Notes: generated by a model not told the origin, from the letters alone. DNA of 64,000 bases from Methylotenera sp. (GCF_013141425.1 NZ_JABFRA010000077.1:1-64000); one strand, 5' to 3'; counted from the first letter of the stretch, positions 53,833-63,202 are shown. Numbers and translations are program-made.

Positions 53833-54503
53833 TGGCAATCATTAGAACATCCGCCCAATCTGGCATTGGTATGACATCACAGCGCACGCGCGATCGGATG
53901 CTCACTCGCTTACGCGAACAGGGGATCAAAGATGAAGTCGTACTTTCTGCCATTGCAGCAATTCCGCGCCATATTTTTGTGGATGAGGCACTGTCTATCC
54001 GCGCGTATGAAGATGTTTCACTTCCAATCGGTTTTGGTCAAACCATTTCGCAGCCTTACATTGTGGCTAAGATGTCTGAAATTTTGCGGAATGGCAGTAC
54101 GTTAAACAAAGTGCTAGAAATCGGCACGGGCTGCGGCTTCCAAACCGCGGTATTATCCAAACTGGCAAAAGAAGTTTTTTCTGTTGAGCGCATCCGCCCT
54201 TTGGTGATGAAAGCAAGGGGACATTTGCGTGAATTAAAATGCGTAAATGTAAAACTCGGTCATTCAGATGGCAGCTTGGGATTGCCTGATTTAGCGCCTT
54301 TTGATGGCATTATTGTCACAGCTGCGGCAAGCCATATACCGCAAGACTTATTAAACCAAATGGCCATTGGTGGGCGTTTAGTCATTCCCGTTGGTACCGA
54401 TGAACAAATTCTTTATTTAGTAGAGCGCGTGTCGCAAAGCGAATATCGCCAAACCAAACTTGAGGCCGTTAAATTCGTCCCCTTATTAGGTGGCACCTCC
54501 TAA
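53832..54503 (+). CDS. pcm: Protein-L-isoaspartate O-methyltransferase
   Basis: SAM-dependent repair enzyme for isoaspartyl residues, 223 residues. [14 protein letters not shown] is the substrate-site block, [15 protein letters not shown] binds SAM, and VEF-type VERIRPL and [14 protein letters not shown] follow. It uses a GTG start overlapping the surE stop (TAGTG). NlpD follows after two bases, the conserved surE-pcm-nlpD order. Confidence 0.95.
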   Translation: MAIIRTSAQSGIGMTSQRTRDRMLTRLREQGIKDEVVLSAIAAIPRHIFVDEALSIRAYEDVSLPIGFGQTISQPYIVAKMSEILRNGSTLNKVLEIGTGCGFQTAVLSKLAKEVFSVERIRPLVMKARGHLRELKCVNVKLGHSDGSLGLPDLAPFDGIIVTAAASHIPQDLLNQMAIGGRLVIPVGTDEQILYLVERVSQSEYRQTKLEAVKFVPLLGGTS

Positions 54504-54505
54504 CG

Positions 54506-55534
54506 ATGCGCAATACCGCTTTCTTTATCCCTTTATTCTTAGCATTTTGGCTGGTCGCTTGTAGCAGCAATCCACCCGCACCTGTGATTGATCGTTTACC
54601 AAGTAGCCAAGCGAATACTCAAAAAGAATCTGTTGGCAGCAAACCCACTAACAAAGCGGGTGATTGGCGACCTGACACCTATACTGTCAAAAAAGGTGAT
54701 ACCTTATACAGCATTGGCCTTGAGCATGGTTACTATTACAAAGAAATCGCGCTTGCTAACAATATTGTTGCACCGTACACCATCCATGTCGGGCAAACAC
54801 TCAAATTTACCGCTTTAAAAGAAAAACCACTCGCGGCAGAAACTAAACCAATTCAATCCACTGGTGATGAGGTCGTCATTTCACCTGTCGATGCTGGCGG
54901 CACATCGACTAGCGTGACAAACAACATTCCGGAGCAAACTCCACCTAAAGTTTTAGCAATTTCCGAACCCAAAGCCCTGCGTGAACCTTATAGTGAAGAA
55001 GCACTTAAGAAGCCACTTCCTCAACCTAAACTATTGATTGAGAAGCCGACGACGGCAATTGTGAACAAACCAGCGGTTGTCATTAGTACTAATGCCGGCA
55101 GTAAGTCCGCGACTGAGAATAAACCACAAGTTAAAGTCGAGCCTAAATCGAGCGTAGATAATGCTGAAGACATCAATTGGGCATGGCCGACCAAAGGCAA
55201 AGTTATTGCTAATTTCAATGATGCTGGCAATAAAGGGATTGATATTGCAGGCACCAGCGGGCAAGCGATTACTGCGGCGGCGGCTGGCAAAGTCATTTAC
55301 AGCGGCTCAGATCTACGTGGCTATGGTAAATTGGTGATTATTAAGCATAATGCCAACTACTTATCCGTTTATGCGCACAATAGTTTAATTTTGGCCAAAG
55401 AGGGCCAGCAAATTAGTAGCGGCCAAAAAATTGCCGAAATGGGCAACACAGATAGCAATGCGGTAAAATTACACTTTGAGATTCGCCGTCAGGGTAAATC
55501 GGTAGATCCAAGCAAATATTTACCACCAAATTAA
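54506..55534 (+). CDS. nlpD: NlpD-like amidase activator lipoprotein (LysM, LytM/M23)
   Basis: Outer-membrane lipoprotein of 342 residues that should activate AmiC-type amidases in cell separation. The lipobox is LVAC (Cys 19). A LysM domain (about 57-104, YTVKKGDTLYSIG) binds peptidoglycan. A long Pro/Lys-rich linker leads to the C-terminal LytM domain (about 220-342). GNKGIDIAG shows the metal His of true M23 peptidases replaced by Asn, as in E. coli NlpD; YAHN and LHFEIR remain. It is probably a regulator, not a peptidase. Confidence 0.94.
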   Translation: MRNTAFFIPLFLAFWLVACSSNPPAPVIDRLPSSQANTQKESVGSKPTNKAGDWRPDTYTVKKGDTLYSIGLEHGYYYKEIALANNIVAPYTIHVGQTLKFTALKEKPLAAETKPIQSTGDEVVISPVDAGGTSTSVTNNIPEQTPPKVLAISEPKALREPYSEEALKKPLPQPKLLIEKPTTAIVNKPAVVISTNAGSKSATENKPQVKVEPKSSVDNAEDINWAWPTKGKVIANFNDAGNKGIDIAGTSGQAITAAAAGKVIYSGSDLRGYGKLVIIKHNANYLSVYAHNSLILAKEGQQISSGQKIAEMGNTDSNAVKLHFEIRRQGKSVDPSKYLPPN

Positions 55535-55568
55535 ACACTGCACACCTGCAATAAATGAGGATTCCGAT

Positions 55569-55943
55569 ATGGCTAAAGCTAAACCGAACAACAAGGTAGA
55601 CCCCAATAAATATCTGAAAAATAAGGATATTGAGCCAGAAGGAAAACTAGGCGTTGCCGCTGCAGTGGGTCGCATGGGGCTTATGCTGGTTGGCATTGTT
55701 GGCATCGCCACAGAATTTTTTCGTGATGATGGCTGGCTTAAAGCCGCGTTAGGAAAATTATTCGAATCAACGTCCAGTATGATGCTGATTCCGGTCATTA
55801 TCTTTGTGCTTTGGTTACTCAACCGCTGGATGAGTTCTGAAAGTAAATCTGAGACTAAAAAAAGTGGCGATATTCCGATGTATGCCATGATGGCTGTGGG
55901 AGCTTATTATTTGTTCAAACTCATCACTACCGGATCGCTCTAA
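55569..55943 (+). CDS. Small membrane protein of unknown function
   Basis: A 124-residue protein I do not recognise. A basic N-terminus (MAKAKPNNKVDPNKYLKNKD) is followed by a Gly/Val/Ile-rich amphipathic helix (about 28-50), a clear membrane helix (about 70-86, MMLIPVIIFVLWLLN) and a weaker C-terminal hydrophobic helix (about 103-120). GAGG lies eight bases before the ATG. It follows nlpD by 34 bases and is last before a strong terminator, where rpoS is usually found. Confidence 0.78.
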   Translation: MAKAKPNNKVDPNKYLKNKDIEPEGKLGVAAAVGRMGLMLVGIVGIATEFFRDDGWLKAALGKLFESTSSMMLIPVIIFVLWLLNRWMSSESKSETKKSGDIPMYAMMAVGAYYLFKLITTGSL

Positions 55944-55963
55944 CGCTTAAGTTTTAATCACAC

Positions 55964-55990
55964 AAAAAAGCGGCTCTAGGCCGCTTTTCT
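55964..55990. terminator. Bidirectional rho-independent terminator
   Basis: Perfect arms AAAAGCGGC/GCCGCTTTT (55966-55974 and 55980-55988) with a five-base loop and flanking A and T runs, between the convergent 124-aa and thioredoxin-like genes. Confidence 0.92.
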
Positions 55991-56014
55991 AATTTTCACT
56001 TCACTGCAAAAATA

Positions 56015-56386
56015 TCAATTCGCTTTTTTTGCTTGCTCTTGGTAATACGCACGAACTGGGGACATATCAAAATCACGCGCCCATTTAATAATCTCATCAA
56101 AAGCTGGTGCGCCAATTTCGCCCACTTGCGCGTGTATACCAGCTTGCTCACGTATCACTAAAATCCCAGGGATTTGATTTACTTCGAAATATTCGCCGAT
56201 GCTTGGGTCAGTTTCTGTATTCACCATGCCGAAAACAATGTCTGGGTTGGCAGCAGCAGCCGCTTCAAACGTAGGCGTAAAAGCGACGCATGGATCACAC
56301 CAAGGCGCCCAGAAATCCACAATGACAAAATTATTTTTTTCGATAATCTCTTTGAAATTCGCTTTTGTAAGTGCAACAACGGCCAT
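56015..56386 (-). CDS. Thioredoxin-like protein with CDPC active site
   Basis: Cytosolic thioredoxin-fold protein, 123 residues. The active site is W29-C30-D31-P32-C33, in place of the canonical WCGPC. The cis-Pro loop is QIPGILVI. Residues 95-123 form a helical extension after the fold. The Asp between the cysteines would alter redox potential and substrate choice, so it may be a specialised reductant rather than the main thioredoxin. It appears monocistronic. Confidence 0.88.
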   Translation of the reverse strand: MAVVALTKANFKEIIEKNNFVIVDFWAPWCDPCVAFTPTFEAAAAANPDIVFGMVNTETDPSIGEYFEVNQIPGILVIREQAGIHAQVGEIGAPAFDEIIKWARDFDMSPVRAYYQEQAKKAN

Positions 56387-56521
56387 AACTGAATCCTAAA
56401 TTTAACAGGTTAACTTGCTATTTAATAACGAGTGATAGTTTAACAGAGGCCGCTCGTTTAGTTAAGCTAACCAGTGCTTAGTAATTGAGGCTCTAAAACT
56501 GATTAGAGTAAGCAATATCAA

Positions 56522-57121
56522 CTATAAAATTGCCCCACCCCAACTGGCAGAAAAAAACAAATCAATCAAGGGCCGGCGTGTGCGAGGGGCAATTTCACGT
56601 GTCAGCACCTCCCCCTCTATATTTGCAATATCTGCCGCATAACCAATGCTTACCATCGCCATGGGCGAAAATTGGCTTGGAATATTAAATTTCTCGCGGG
56701 CTAAATCGGCATTAAAGCCTCCCATTTGATGTGCCATTAATCCCAAACTCGTCGCCTGCAAACATAAATTTTCGGCAGCCGCGCCTGTGTCATATTGCGC
56801 CCAACGATTAGGCTGCTGATTGTGATTGAACAAGCTATCAGCACACACCAGCAACAACAAAGGCGCCTCTTTCACCCATGTTTGATTACTCGGAGCCAGA
56901 CAATCAAACGCCTGCTGCCAAGCGTTGGCATCCGTGTTTTTATTCCAAACGATAAAGCGCCACGGCTGATCTCCAAAGCACGATGGCGCCCAGCGAGCGG
57001 CTTCTAGCAGAGCAATAATCTGCACAGGTGAAACCCCTTTATTAGCCTCATAAGCACGACCACTCCAGCGATTGGCAATGGTTTCATCTATAGCAACTTG
57101 GGTAATCGCAGGCTTTTGCAT
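56522..57121 (-). CDS. Nitroreductase family protein
   Basis: FMN-dependent NAD(P)H oxidoreductase, 199 residues. The FMN-binding RWSGRAYE near the N-terminus, EAARWAPSCFGDQPWRFIV (near 49-67) and GAAAENLCLQATSLGLMAHQMGGF are family blocks. Expected substrates are nitroaromatics, quinones or enones. It lies 18 bases after the OYE-family gene in the same direction, so the two probably form an operon of flavin reductases. Confidence 0.9.
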   Translation of the reverse strand: MQKPAITQVAIDETIANRWSGRAYEANKGVSPVQIIALLEAARWAPSCFGDQPWRFIVWNKNTDANAWQQAFDCLAPSNQTWVKEAPLLLLVCADSLFNHNQQPNRWAQYDTGAAAENLCLQATSLGLMAHQMGGFNADLAREKFNIPSQFSPMAMVSIGYAADIANIEGEVLTREIAPRTRRPLIDLFFSASWGGAIL

Positions 57122-57139
57122 TAGGGTTCTTTCGATAAT

Positions 57140-58219
57140 TTAAGCGTTTAAAAAGGGATAATCGGTATAGCCTTTTTCAGCCCCGCCATAAAAACTACTC
57201 GAATCTGCTTCATTCAACGGCGCATCTAGTTTAAACCGTTCGACTAAATCAGGGTTAGCAATAAAGGGCACACCATAGGCAATGGCATCGGCGTGGCCAC
57301 TGGCAATGGCCGCGTTACCACGATCTTTGTCATAAGCCAGATTTGCTACATAAGCATGTTGGTAATGCTTACGCAGTGCCACAAAATCAAATGGATCGGC
57401 CTTTCCACCGCCATGAATACCCCCCTCTACCACATGCAAATAAGCGAGCTTAAATTGATTAAGTGCATCGGCTACATAATTAAACAATGCTTGCGGGTTG
57501 CTATCGTGCATATCATTAAAAGGGTTAACTGGTGAAATTCTAATACCGACTTTATCAGCACCGGCTGTATTTACTACAGCCTGTGTCACCTCTAATAACA
57601 AACGCGCACGATTTTCAAAGCTGCCGCCATAATTATCGGTACGCTTATTGCTACCATCACGTAGAAATTGATCAAGTAAATAACCGTTTGCTGCATGTAT
57701 TTCCACGCCGTCAAAACCGGCTGTAAGTGCGCTCTTTGTGGCATGCACGTAATCCGCCACTAGACTAGGTAACTCGCTGATATCTAATGCACGCGGCGTT
57801 ACATAATCTTGCAAACCTTGATAAGTAAACGCTTGTCCAGCTGGTTTAATGGCAGAGGGTGCAACTGGCAACGCCCCATTGGGTAACAAACTTGGATGTG
57901 AAATTCGGCCAACATGCCACAATTGCAATACAATTTTGCCGCCTTTCGCATGCACCGCATCGGTCACATTCTTCCAGCCAGCCACTTGAGCATCGGTATA
58001 AATACCCGGTAAAGCTGGGTAACCATGCGCCATCGCCGAAATCGGGGTCGCTTCTGAAATAATCAAACCAGCTGAGGCACGTTGTGCGTAATAACTAGCG
58101 TTGAGTGCCTGCGGAACGCCACCTTCACCCGCTCGATTTCGTGTAAGGGGTGCCATAACGATTCTATTTTTGAGGCTAATTGCCCCTAGTTTGACTGGAC
58201 TAAATAAATCGAGTGCCAT
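57140..58219 (-). CDS. Old yellow enzyme family alkene reductase (NemA-like)
   Basis: FMN TIM-barrel ene-reductase that reduces activated C=C bonds and N-ethylmaleimide-type electrophiles; about 359 residues. LFSPVKLGAISLKNRIVMAPLTR is the N-terminal FMN block, LQLWHVGR lies in the barrel, IHAANGYLLDQFL carries the substrate-binding H/N pair, and NYGGSFENR is the family signature. I choose the ATG at 58219 (AAAGG seven bases upstream); an upstream extension of 17 codons lacks family similarity. Confidence 0.93.
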   Translation of the reverse strand: MALDLFSPVKLGAISLKNRIVMAPLTRNRAGEGGVPQALNASYYAQRASAGLIISEATPISAMAHGYPALPGIYTDAQVAGWKNVTDAVHAKGGKIVLQLWHVGRISHPSLLPNGALPVAPSAIKPAGQAFTYQGLQDYVTPRALDISELPSLVADYVHATKSALTAGFDGVEIHAANGYLLDQFLRDGSNKRTDNYGGSFENRARLLLEVTQAVVNTAGADKVGIRISPVNPFNDMHDSNPQALFNYVADALNQFKLAYLHVVEGGIHGGGKADPFDFVALRKHYQHAYVANLAYDKDRGNAAIASGHADAIAYGVPFIANPDLVERFKLDAPLNEADSSSFYGGAEKGYTDYPFLNA

Positions 58220-58346
58220 GTTTTGACCTTTACTTTTAATTATTAGTAGATTGCGTGATGTAATTTTCATTAAGCTTCGCTTTTAAACGCTTGCTTAATT
58301 TATAGGTAACTAATTTTTACTTGTAGAACGTATAACGGAGTTTATT

Positions 58347-58952
58347 TTACTTTGCTGCTTTTTCAGGAACTAATTTCACACCCTCGATTAACAGCGTAAC
58401 TTCGATATCATCGCCCACAGGCGAGCCTGCCTTTGCGGCCCAGGTGTACCCGTAGTCGGAAGCCTTAATTAAGGTGTGCGCTTCTACCCCGGTACGATAA
58501 CCACCCCAAGGATCTGAACCAAAGCCCAACAATTTAAATGGAAAGGATATTTCTTTCGTAACACCATGCAAGGTGAAATTGCCAGTTAACACCCCTTCTG
58601 TAGCATTTTTAGCTACGACCTTTGTACTAGTGAAGGTAATTTCACTAAACTTAGCCGCATCTAAATAGTCCGCTTTCTTAATATGTTCATCACGTTTTGC
58701 ATGACTGCTATTCACGCTTAACACATTGATTTTAGCTTCTACAGACGAATTGGCTAGATCATCCTGATCGATAATGAGCTTGCCGCTTACATCACTGAAC
58801 GTACCCGAAGCTTTGGCAGCAACATGTCGAATAGTCCAATTAGCAAAACTATGGGCATTATCGATTTTATATGTTTCAGGACTCGCGAAAGCTAGGCTTG
58901 ATAACATCAGACTTGCGACTAGACTTGCTATTTTAGTGTAAGGTTTTTTCAT
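58347..58952 (-). CDS. YceI-family periplasmic protein
   Basis: Periplasmic lipocalin-like protein that binds isoprenoid-type lipids, about 201 residues. The signal peptide ends near residue 24 (AFA/S). YKIDNAHSFANWTIRHVAA is the family start, FSDVSGKLIIDQDDL follows, and the middle has HIKKADYLDAAKFSEITFTS. The ATG at 58952 is preferred because AGAGG lies six bases upstream; the ATG two codons before is too close to that site. Confidence 0.92.
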   Translation of the reverse strand: MKKPYTKIASLVASLMLSSLAFASPETYKIDNAHSFANWTIRHVAAKASGTFSDVSGKLIIDQDDLANSSVEAKINVLSVNSSHAKRDEHIKKADYLDAAKFSEITFTSTKVVAKNATEGVLTGNFTLHGVTKEISFPFKLLGFGSDPWGGYRTGVEAHTLIKASDYGYTWAAKAGSPVGDDIEVTLLIEGVKLVPEKAAK

Positions 58953-59059
58953 TAGCATCCTCTCTCAATTAAAAATTACTAAAATCAAGCTATTAAGTAA
59001 TAGTAACTGAGATGGACAACGGTTTAAACCAGTACGTTCATTATTATTGCCAAATTGTA

Positions 59060-59806
59060 TTATTGTTGAAAGATATCAACAGTGCCTTCTAATGGCAGAT
59101 CAAACAACAGCAGTTCAGCATTTTGAATACCGAGTAGATTTAAAGATTTTGCGCCATCCACCATCAATGCATCACCTGCAACCAAACGCTGCCCGTTGAC
59201 CTCCGCCTCGCCAGATGCCACTTGTAAGTAGGCACTGCGGTCTGTCAATAAAGTGTAATTCAAGGCATTGCCATCACTTAACACCGTTGCAAACAGTGAA
59301 ACATCTTGATGAATTTGCAGGGAATTTTCGCGTCCATCGTGCGAAACAACTAAGCACCAGCGGTCCTGCTTTTGCGCTAGTGTGAAATGATTTTCGCTAT
59401 AACTAGGTTCTAATAATTTGCGCTCAGGGAAAATCCAAATTTGCAATAAATGCACTTTTTCTGTACTGGAGGCATTAAATTCACTGTGTACAACCCCACT
59501 GCCCGCAGTCATGCACTGCACGTCACCCGCTTTAATCACAGAGGTATTACCTAGACTGTCTTCATGGCGCAATTCACCCTGTAACATATAGGTAATAATC
59601 TCCATATTCTTATGTGGATGCATACCAAAACCTTGTGTAGGCGCTATCACGTCATCATTTATTACCCGTAAAACTGAGTAACTCATATAAGCTGGATCAT
59701 AATAACCAGTAAAAGAAAATGTGTGGTAGCTCTCAAGCCAACCATGATTGACATAACCTCGTTCTACGGACTTTCTTAATTTCATATTATTGCGAGTTGG
59801 CTTCAC
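59060..59806 (-). CDS. Pirin family protein (YhhW-like)
   Basis: Bicupin metalloprotein, 248 residues. The metal ligands are readable: HPHKNMEI in FGMHPHKN, and VVHSEFN with His and Glu. WLESYHTFSFTGYYDPAYMS is the pirin N-terminal signature. Related YhhW has quercetinase activity; the physiological role is unknown. It uses a GTG start with AAGGG nine bases upstream and faces the divergent LysR gene, which is its likely regulator. Confidence 0.92.
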   Translation of the reverse strand: MKPTRNNMKLRKSVERGYVNHGWLESYHTFSFTGYYDPAYMSYSVLRVINDDVIAPTQGFGMHPHKNMEIITYMLQGELRHEDSLGNTSVIKAGDVQCMTAGSGVVHSEFNASSTEKVHLLQIWIFPERKLLEPSYSENHFTLAQKQDRWCLVVSHDGRENSLQIHQDVSLFATVLSDGNALNYTLLTDRSAYLQVASGEAEVNGQRLVAGDALMVDGAKSLNLLGIQNAELLLFDLPLEGTVDIFQQ

Positions 59807-59923
59807 AATTTTAATCCCTTAAAATTTCTTTTCTTAAAATTTTATTTGTCGTTCAGTTTATTTAATCCAATACTGATTTGACTGAAATTTCGCAACTACA
59901 GTTGACTAAACTAGCATTTAGAG

Positions 59924-59945
59924 TCCAAAAATACTCCAAAAATAG
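59924..59945. repeat. Tandem 11-bp repeat in pirin-lysR spacer
   Basis: TCCAAAAATAC followed directly by TCCAAAAATAG. It lies in the 276-base divergent spacer, which also has a GTGC/GCAC dyad at 59998-60013 and is a likely LysR-binding region. Confidence 0.5.
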
Positions 59946-60082
59946 GGATATTCTCCCTTGCTTGTAGTACTATATGTGAGATGCAAATTGGCTAATAGTG
60001 CTCATTTTTGCACATAGTGTTCAAAAAAATTGATTAAGAATTAGCTATTCAACTAATAGATTCAACTATTATAATAAGCGAC

Positions 60083-60985
60083 ATGACAATTAAAATTTCT
60101 TTGGAATCATTAGAGGTGCTAGACGCCATTGCCAGCAAAGGAAGTTTTGCTGCAGCGGCGGAGTCTTTATTCCGCGTTCCCTCCGCCATCACGTATACCG
60201 TGCGCAAGCTGGAACAAGATTTAGGCGTTGCATTATTCAACCGCAGCGGCCACCGTGCCGAGCTAACCGAAGCTGGTGCTGAGTTGCTCCGCGAAGGGCG
60301 CTATTTATTAAATGCCGCCCATGAGCTTGAATCTCACGTAAAACTAATTGCCAGTGGCGTTGAAACTGAGCTAACCATTGCGATTAGTGAATTATTCTCC
60401 TTGGACGCGCTTTATAAAGTTATTGATGAGTTTTACGCGCAAAGTTTTGGCACCCGCTTAAAGGTTATCCGCGAAGTATATGCTGGCAGTTGGGATGCTT
60501 TAATTTCTGGGCGTGCAGCCATTTCGATCGGCGCACCAGATGAAGGCCCTCAGGGCGGTAGCTATTCAACCAAACCGATTGGCACACTTGAATTTCAATA
60601 CGCTATAGCGGCTAATCACCCTTTGGCTAGTCTCAAAGAGCCACTCCAAAATAGTGACATCAAGCAGTATCGAGCAATTGCAGCGACTGATAGCTCACGC
60701 AATAGCGAACCCAAGAACTCTGGCATACTCACGGGTCAAGAGGTACTTGCAGTACCGGACATGCTTGCTAAATTACAAGCACAAATTGCAGGTTTGGGCG
60801 TTGGATACCTACCTAAAAATATTGCAGAAAAACATGCAGCCACTGGCGAGTTGGTCATCAAAACGGTGGCTCAGCCAAAAGCTAAAATTACTAGTTACCT
60901 TGCCTGGCATAATAAAGGTGGAAAAGCGCAACAATGGCTAATCGAGCGATTAAAACAACTTACTCTCGATGACTTATTAATGTAA
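60083..60985 (+). CDS. LysR-family transcriptional regulator
   Basis: A 300-residue LTTR. The N-terminal winged helix (about 1-65) reads LEVLDAIASKGSFAAAAESL and SAITYTVRKLEQDLGVALFNRSG. The effector domain (about 88-295) has a periplasmic-binding-protein fold. It lies divergent to the pirin gene with a 276-base spacer, the classic LysR arrangement, and may control pirin, yceI and the flavin reductases. The effector is unknown. Confidence 0.92.
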   Translation: MTIKISLESLEVLDAIASKGSFAAAAESLFRVPSAITYTVRKLEQDLGVALFNRSGHRAELTEAGAELLREGRYLLNAAHELESHVKLIASGVETELTIAISELFSLDALYKVIDEFYAQSFGTRLKVIREVYAGSWDALISGRAAISIGAPDEGPQGGSYSTKPIGTLEFQYAIAANHPLASLKEPLQNSDIKQYRAIAATDSSRNSEPKNSGILTGQEVLAVPDMLAKLQAQIAGLGVGYLPKNIAEKHAATGELVIKTVAQPKAKITSYLAWHNKGGKAQQWLIERLKQLTLDDLLM

Positions 60986-61286
60986 TCGGGCCTAGTTAAT
61001 GTAATAAAAACTAGGTCAAGTAATCAAGTCTGTTCAAATTAATCAATTCTAGCAATTTCGCTTTCCCTCCCTGAATTCCCAGAACAGCCATAAATGGTTG
61101 TTCTGGCATCACACAATTTCCCTATACCCAAATGATTTCTACTGCTGGCGTGAAGCTTGCACAGCACATTTAAATTAACTCAGTTTAACCTTAATGCGTG
61201 CGCACTAGTCTATCCTTTGCAAAAACAGCCAACGGTCTAAATTTTATCTGTATCATCTTAATTTCATTTTAAAAATATACAAGAAC
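60986..61286. other. Intergenic region upstream of moxR
   Basis: A 301-base spacer with two hairpins: CCTAGTT/AACTAGG (60990-61014), just after lysR, and a strong one at 61079-61106. No gene is seen. Confidence 0.65.
61079..61106. other. Thirteen-base hairpin upstream of moxR
   Basis: Arms CCAGAACAGCCAT and ATGGTTGTTCTGG pair over 13 positions with one G-T pair and a two-base loop. There is no U run after it, so it is either a large operator or a structured RNA element rather than a standard terminator. Confidence 0.6.
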
Positions 61287-62195
61287 ATGAAAAATATTAC
61301 AGATGAAATTATTGCCAAAGCCAATGAAATTATTTTAGGCAAAGAATTACAGATAAAACTCGCACTGGCCTGCCTTTTAGCAAAAGGCCATTTACTGATA
61401 GAAGATTTACCTGGCATGGGAAAAACCACGCTAGCGCACACGCTGGCACAGGTGCTGGGGCTACAATTTCAACGCGTACAATTCACAAGCGACCTTCTGC
61501 CCGCCGATGTACTGGGTGTTTCTGTTTATGACAGAAACACCGCAAATTTTAAATTTCATCCCGGCCCAGTGTTTACCAACGTTTTACTGGCTGATGAAAT
61601 TAATCGCGCCACACCCAAAACGCAAAGTGCCTTACTCGAAGTAATGGAAGAAGCACAAGTCACCATTGATGCGTCCACTTACGCGCTCCCTCAGCCATTT
61701 TTTGTAATTGCCACACAAAATCCAAGCTCTCAAATCGGAACTTTTGCGCTGCCAGAATCGCAGTTAGATCGCTTTTTAATGCGGATTACTCTAAATTACC
61801 CAGATACGGCTTCCGAACGAAAACTACTACAAAGCAATGGCGGACGCGACCAGCTTAAAAAAATTAGTGCGGCTATAGACCACAAACAATTACAAAGCTT
61901 ACAAACTGCAAGTCAGGAAATATATGTTTCAGACAGCCTGCTTGATTACCTGCAAGGAATATTGCAGTACTCGCGGCAATCTTCACACTTTAACGCTGGG
62001 CTATCGCCCCGTGCTGGCTTAGGCTTAAAGCAAAGCGCACAGGCATGGGCTATGTTAGCAGGCCGCGACCATGTGATTCCCGAAGACGTACAAGCCATAT
62101 TGCCCAGTGTGGCAGGGCATAGACTGGTGAGTAATAGCACCTTTAGCAGTAACTCCGAGCATATTGCTCAGTTACTAAAAGCTGTTGCCGTATAA
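61287..62195 (+). CDS. MoxR-family AAA+ ATPase
   Basis: Cytosolic AAA+ ATPase of the MoxR/RavA class, 302 residues. Walker A is DLPGMGKTTLAH (near 46-57), Walker B LLADEINRATPK, sensor 1 ATQNPSSQIG, and the C-terminal lid carries SPRAGLGLKQSAQAWA. It heads the moxR-DUF58-transglutaminase operon. MoxR proteins are thought to act as chaperones in assembling membrane or metal-containing complexes; the target here is unknown. Confidence 0.94.
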   Translation: MKNITDEIIAKANEIILGKELQIKLALACLLAKGHLLIEDLPGMGKTTLAHTLAQVLGLQFQRVQFTSDLLPADVLGVSVYDRNTANFKFHPGPVFTNVLLADEINRATPKTQSALLEVMEEAQVTIDASTYALPQPFFVIATQNPSSQIGTFALPESQLDRFLMRITLNYPDTASERKLLQSNGGRDQLKKISAAIDHKQLQSLQTASQEIYVSDSLLDYLQGILQYSRQSSHFNAGLSPRAGLGLKQSAQAWAMLAGRDHVIPEDVQAILPSVAGHRLVSNSTFSSNSEHIAQLLKAVAV

Positions 62196-62236
62196 AGTTT
62201 GCGATTGATTTTAGCTCCTGAATTATTAAGTGCACC

Positions 62237-63202
62237 ATGGCAAATAGCTTAAATTTACCCAGCGATTTCAAACTCAGCTCGCCTAAAACCTGGTTTCGGG
62301 CCGCCACTGCAGTTAACTCCACGGTGTTATTAGGTCGCAAGCATCTTTACATACTGCCCACACGCTTTGGCTGGCTCTATAGCTTATTACTTGTTGGATT
62401 ATTAGTCGGCTCCATTAACTACTCGCTCAGCCTCGGTTTTGCCATGACATTTCTACTAGCAGGCTTGGGGACAATTAGCATGTTGCATACTTGGCGAAAT
62501 TTAGCCTACTTAAAAATCACTTTTCGACGTGCAAAACCAGTATTTGCTGGGGAAATAGCGCAATTTGAACTAGTTGTTGCCAATGAAAACAATTTTGCGC
62601 GCTATAACATATTTGCGTCATTTACTGGCGGCGAATCGGATGTGCAAGACATTGCTGCACTTGGAGAAAATTCGTTTAAATTATCGTTAATCAGCCAAAA
62701 ACGCGGCTGGTTATCGGCGCCAAGAGTCAGGTTTAGTACGGAATTCCCAGTATCACTTTTCCACGTTTGGGCCTATGCTGAAACCAAGAGTCAGTGCCTA
62801 ATTTACCCGAACCCAGGCTTACCAAGCCAACGACTGCCCAGTGCAGATGCAGACGGTGCATCAGGTCAATTATCCAGCTCACAAGGCGACGAGGACTTTG
62901 CTGGGCATCGCCATTACCAATTTGGCGACTCCCCAAAACGTGTTGATTGGAAAGCCTCTTCACGCGAGCAAGGTTTATTAGTCAAACAATTTCAAGGGGA
63001 AGCAACTTCAACCTTATGGCTGGATTTTAACGCCACTACTGGCAGTAATCTTGAACAACGCATTAGCCAACTGACGCGCTGGGTTCTAGAAGCCGATAAG
63101 CAAGCGCTGAAGTATGGCTTACGCTTGCCTCAGCAAAGCATTCAGCCAAGCACGGGCCGCAACCATTATCATCAGTGCCTAACGGCGCTGGCAATTATGT
63201 GA
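62237..63202 (+). CDS. DUF58-domain membrane protein
   Basis: A 321-residue protein with two hydrophobic helices (about 43-90) and a C-terminal DUF58 domain (vWA-like). The conserved block GHRHYQFGDSPKRVDWKASS lies near residues 223-242. The family is nearly always encoded after moxR, as here (41-base gap). Its stop overlaps the next gene start (TGATG). The function is inferred to be membrane-complex assembly with MoxR. Confidence 0.92.
   Translation: MANSLNLPSDFKLSSPKTWFRAATAVNSTVLLGRKHLYILPTRFGWLYSLLLVGLLVGSINYSLSLGFAMTFLLAGLGTISMLHTWRNLAYLKITFRRAKPVFAGEIAQFELVVANENNFARYNIFASFTGGESDVQDIAALGENSFKLSLISQKRGWLSAPRVRFSTEFPVSLFHVWAYAETKSQCLIYPNPGLPSQRLPSADADGASGQLSSSQGDEDFAGHRHYQFGDSPKRVDWKASSREQGLLVKQFQGEATSTLWLDFNATTGSNLEQRISQLTRWVLEADKQALKYGLRLPQQSIQPSTGRNHYHQCLTALAIM

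Noticed and set aside
55520..55888. A 122-codon open frame opposite nlpD end and the 124-aa gene
   Set aside because: It lies antisense to a gene with a good RBS and membrane helices, and has no family features of its own.
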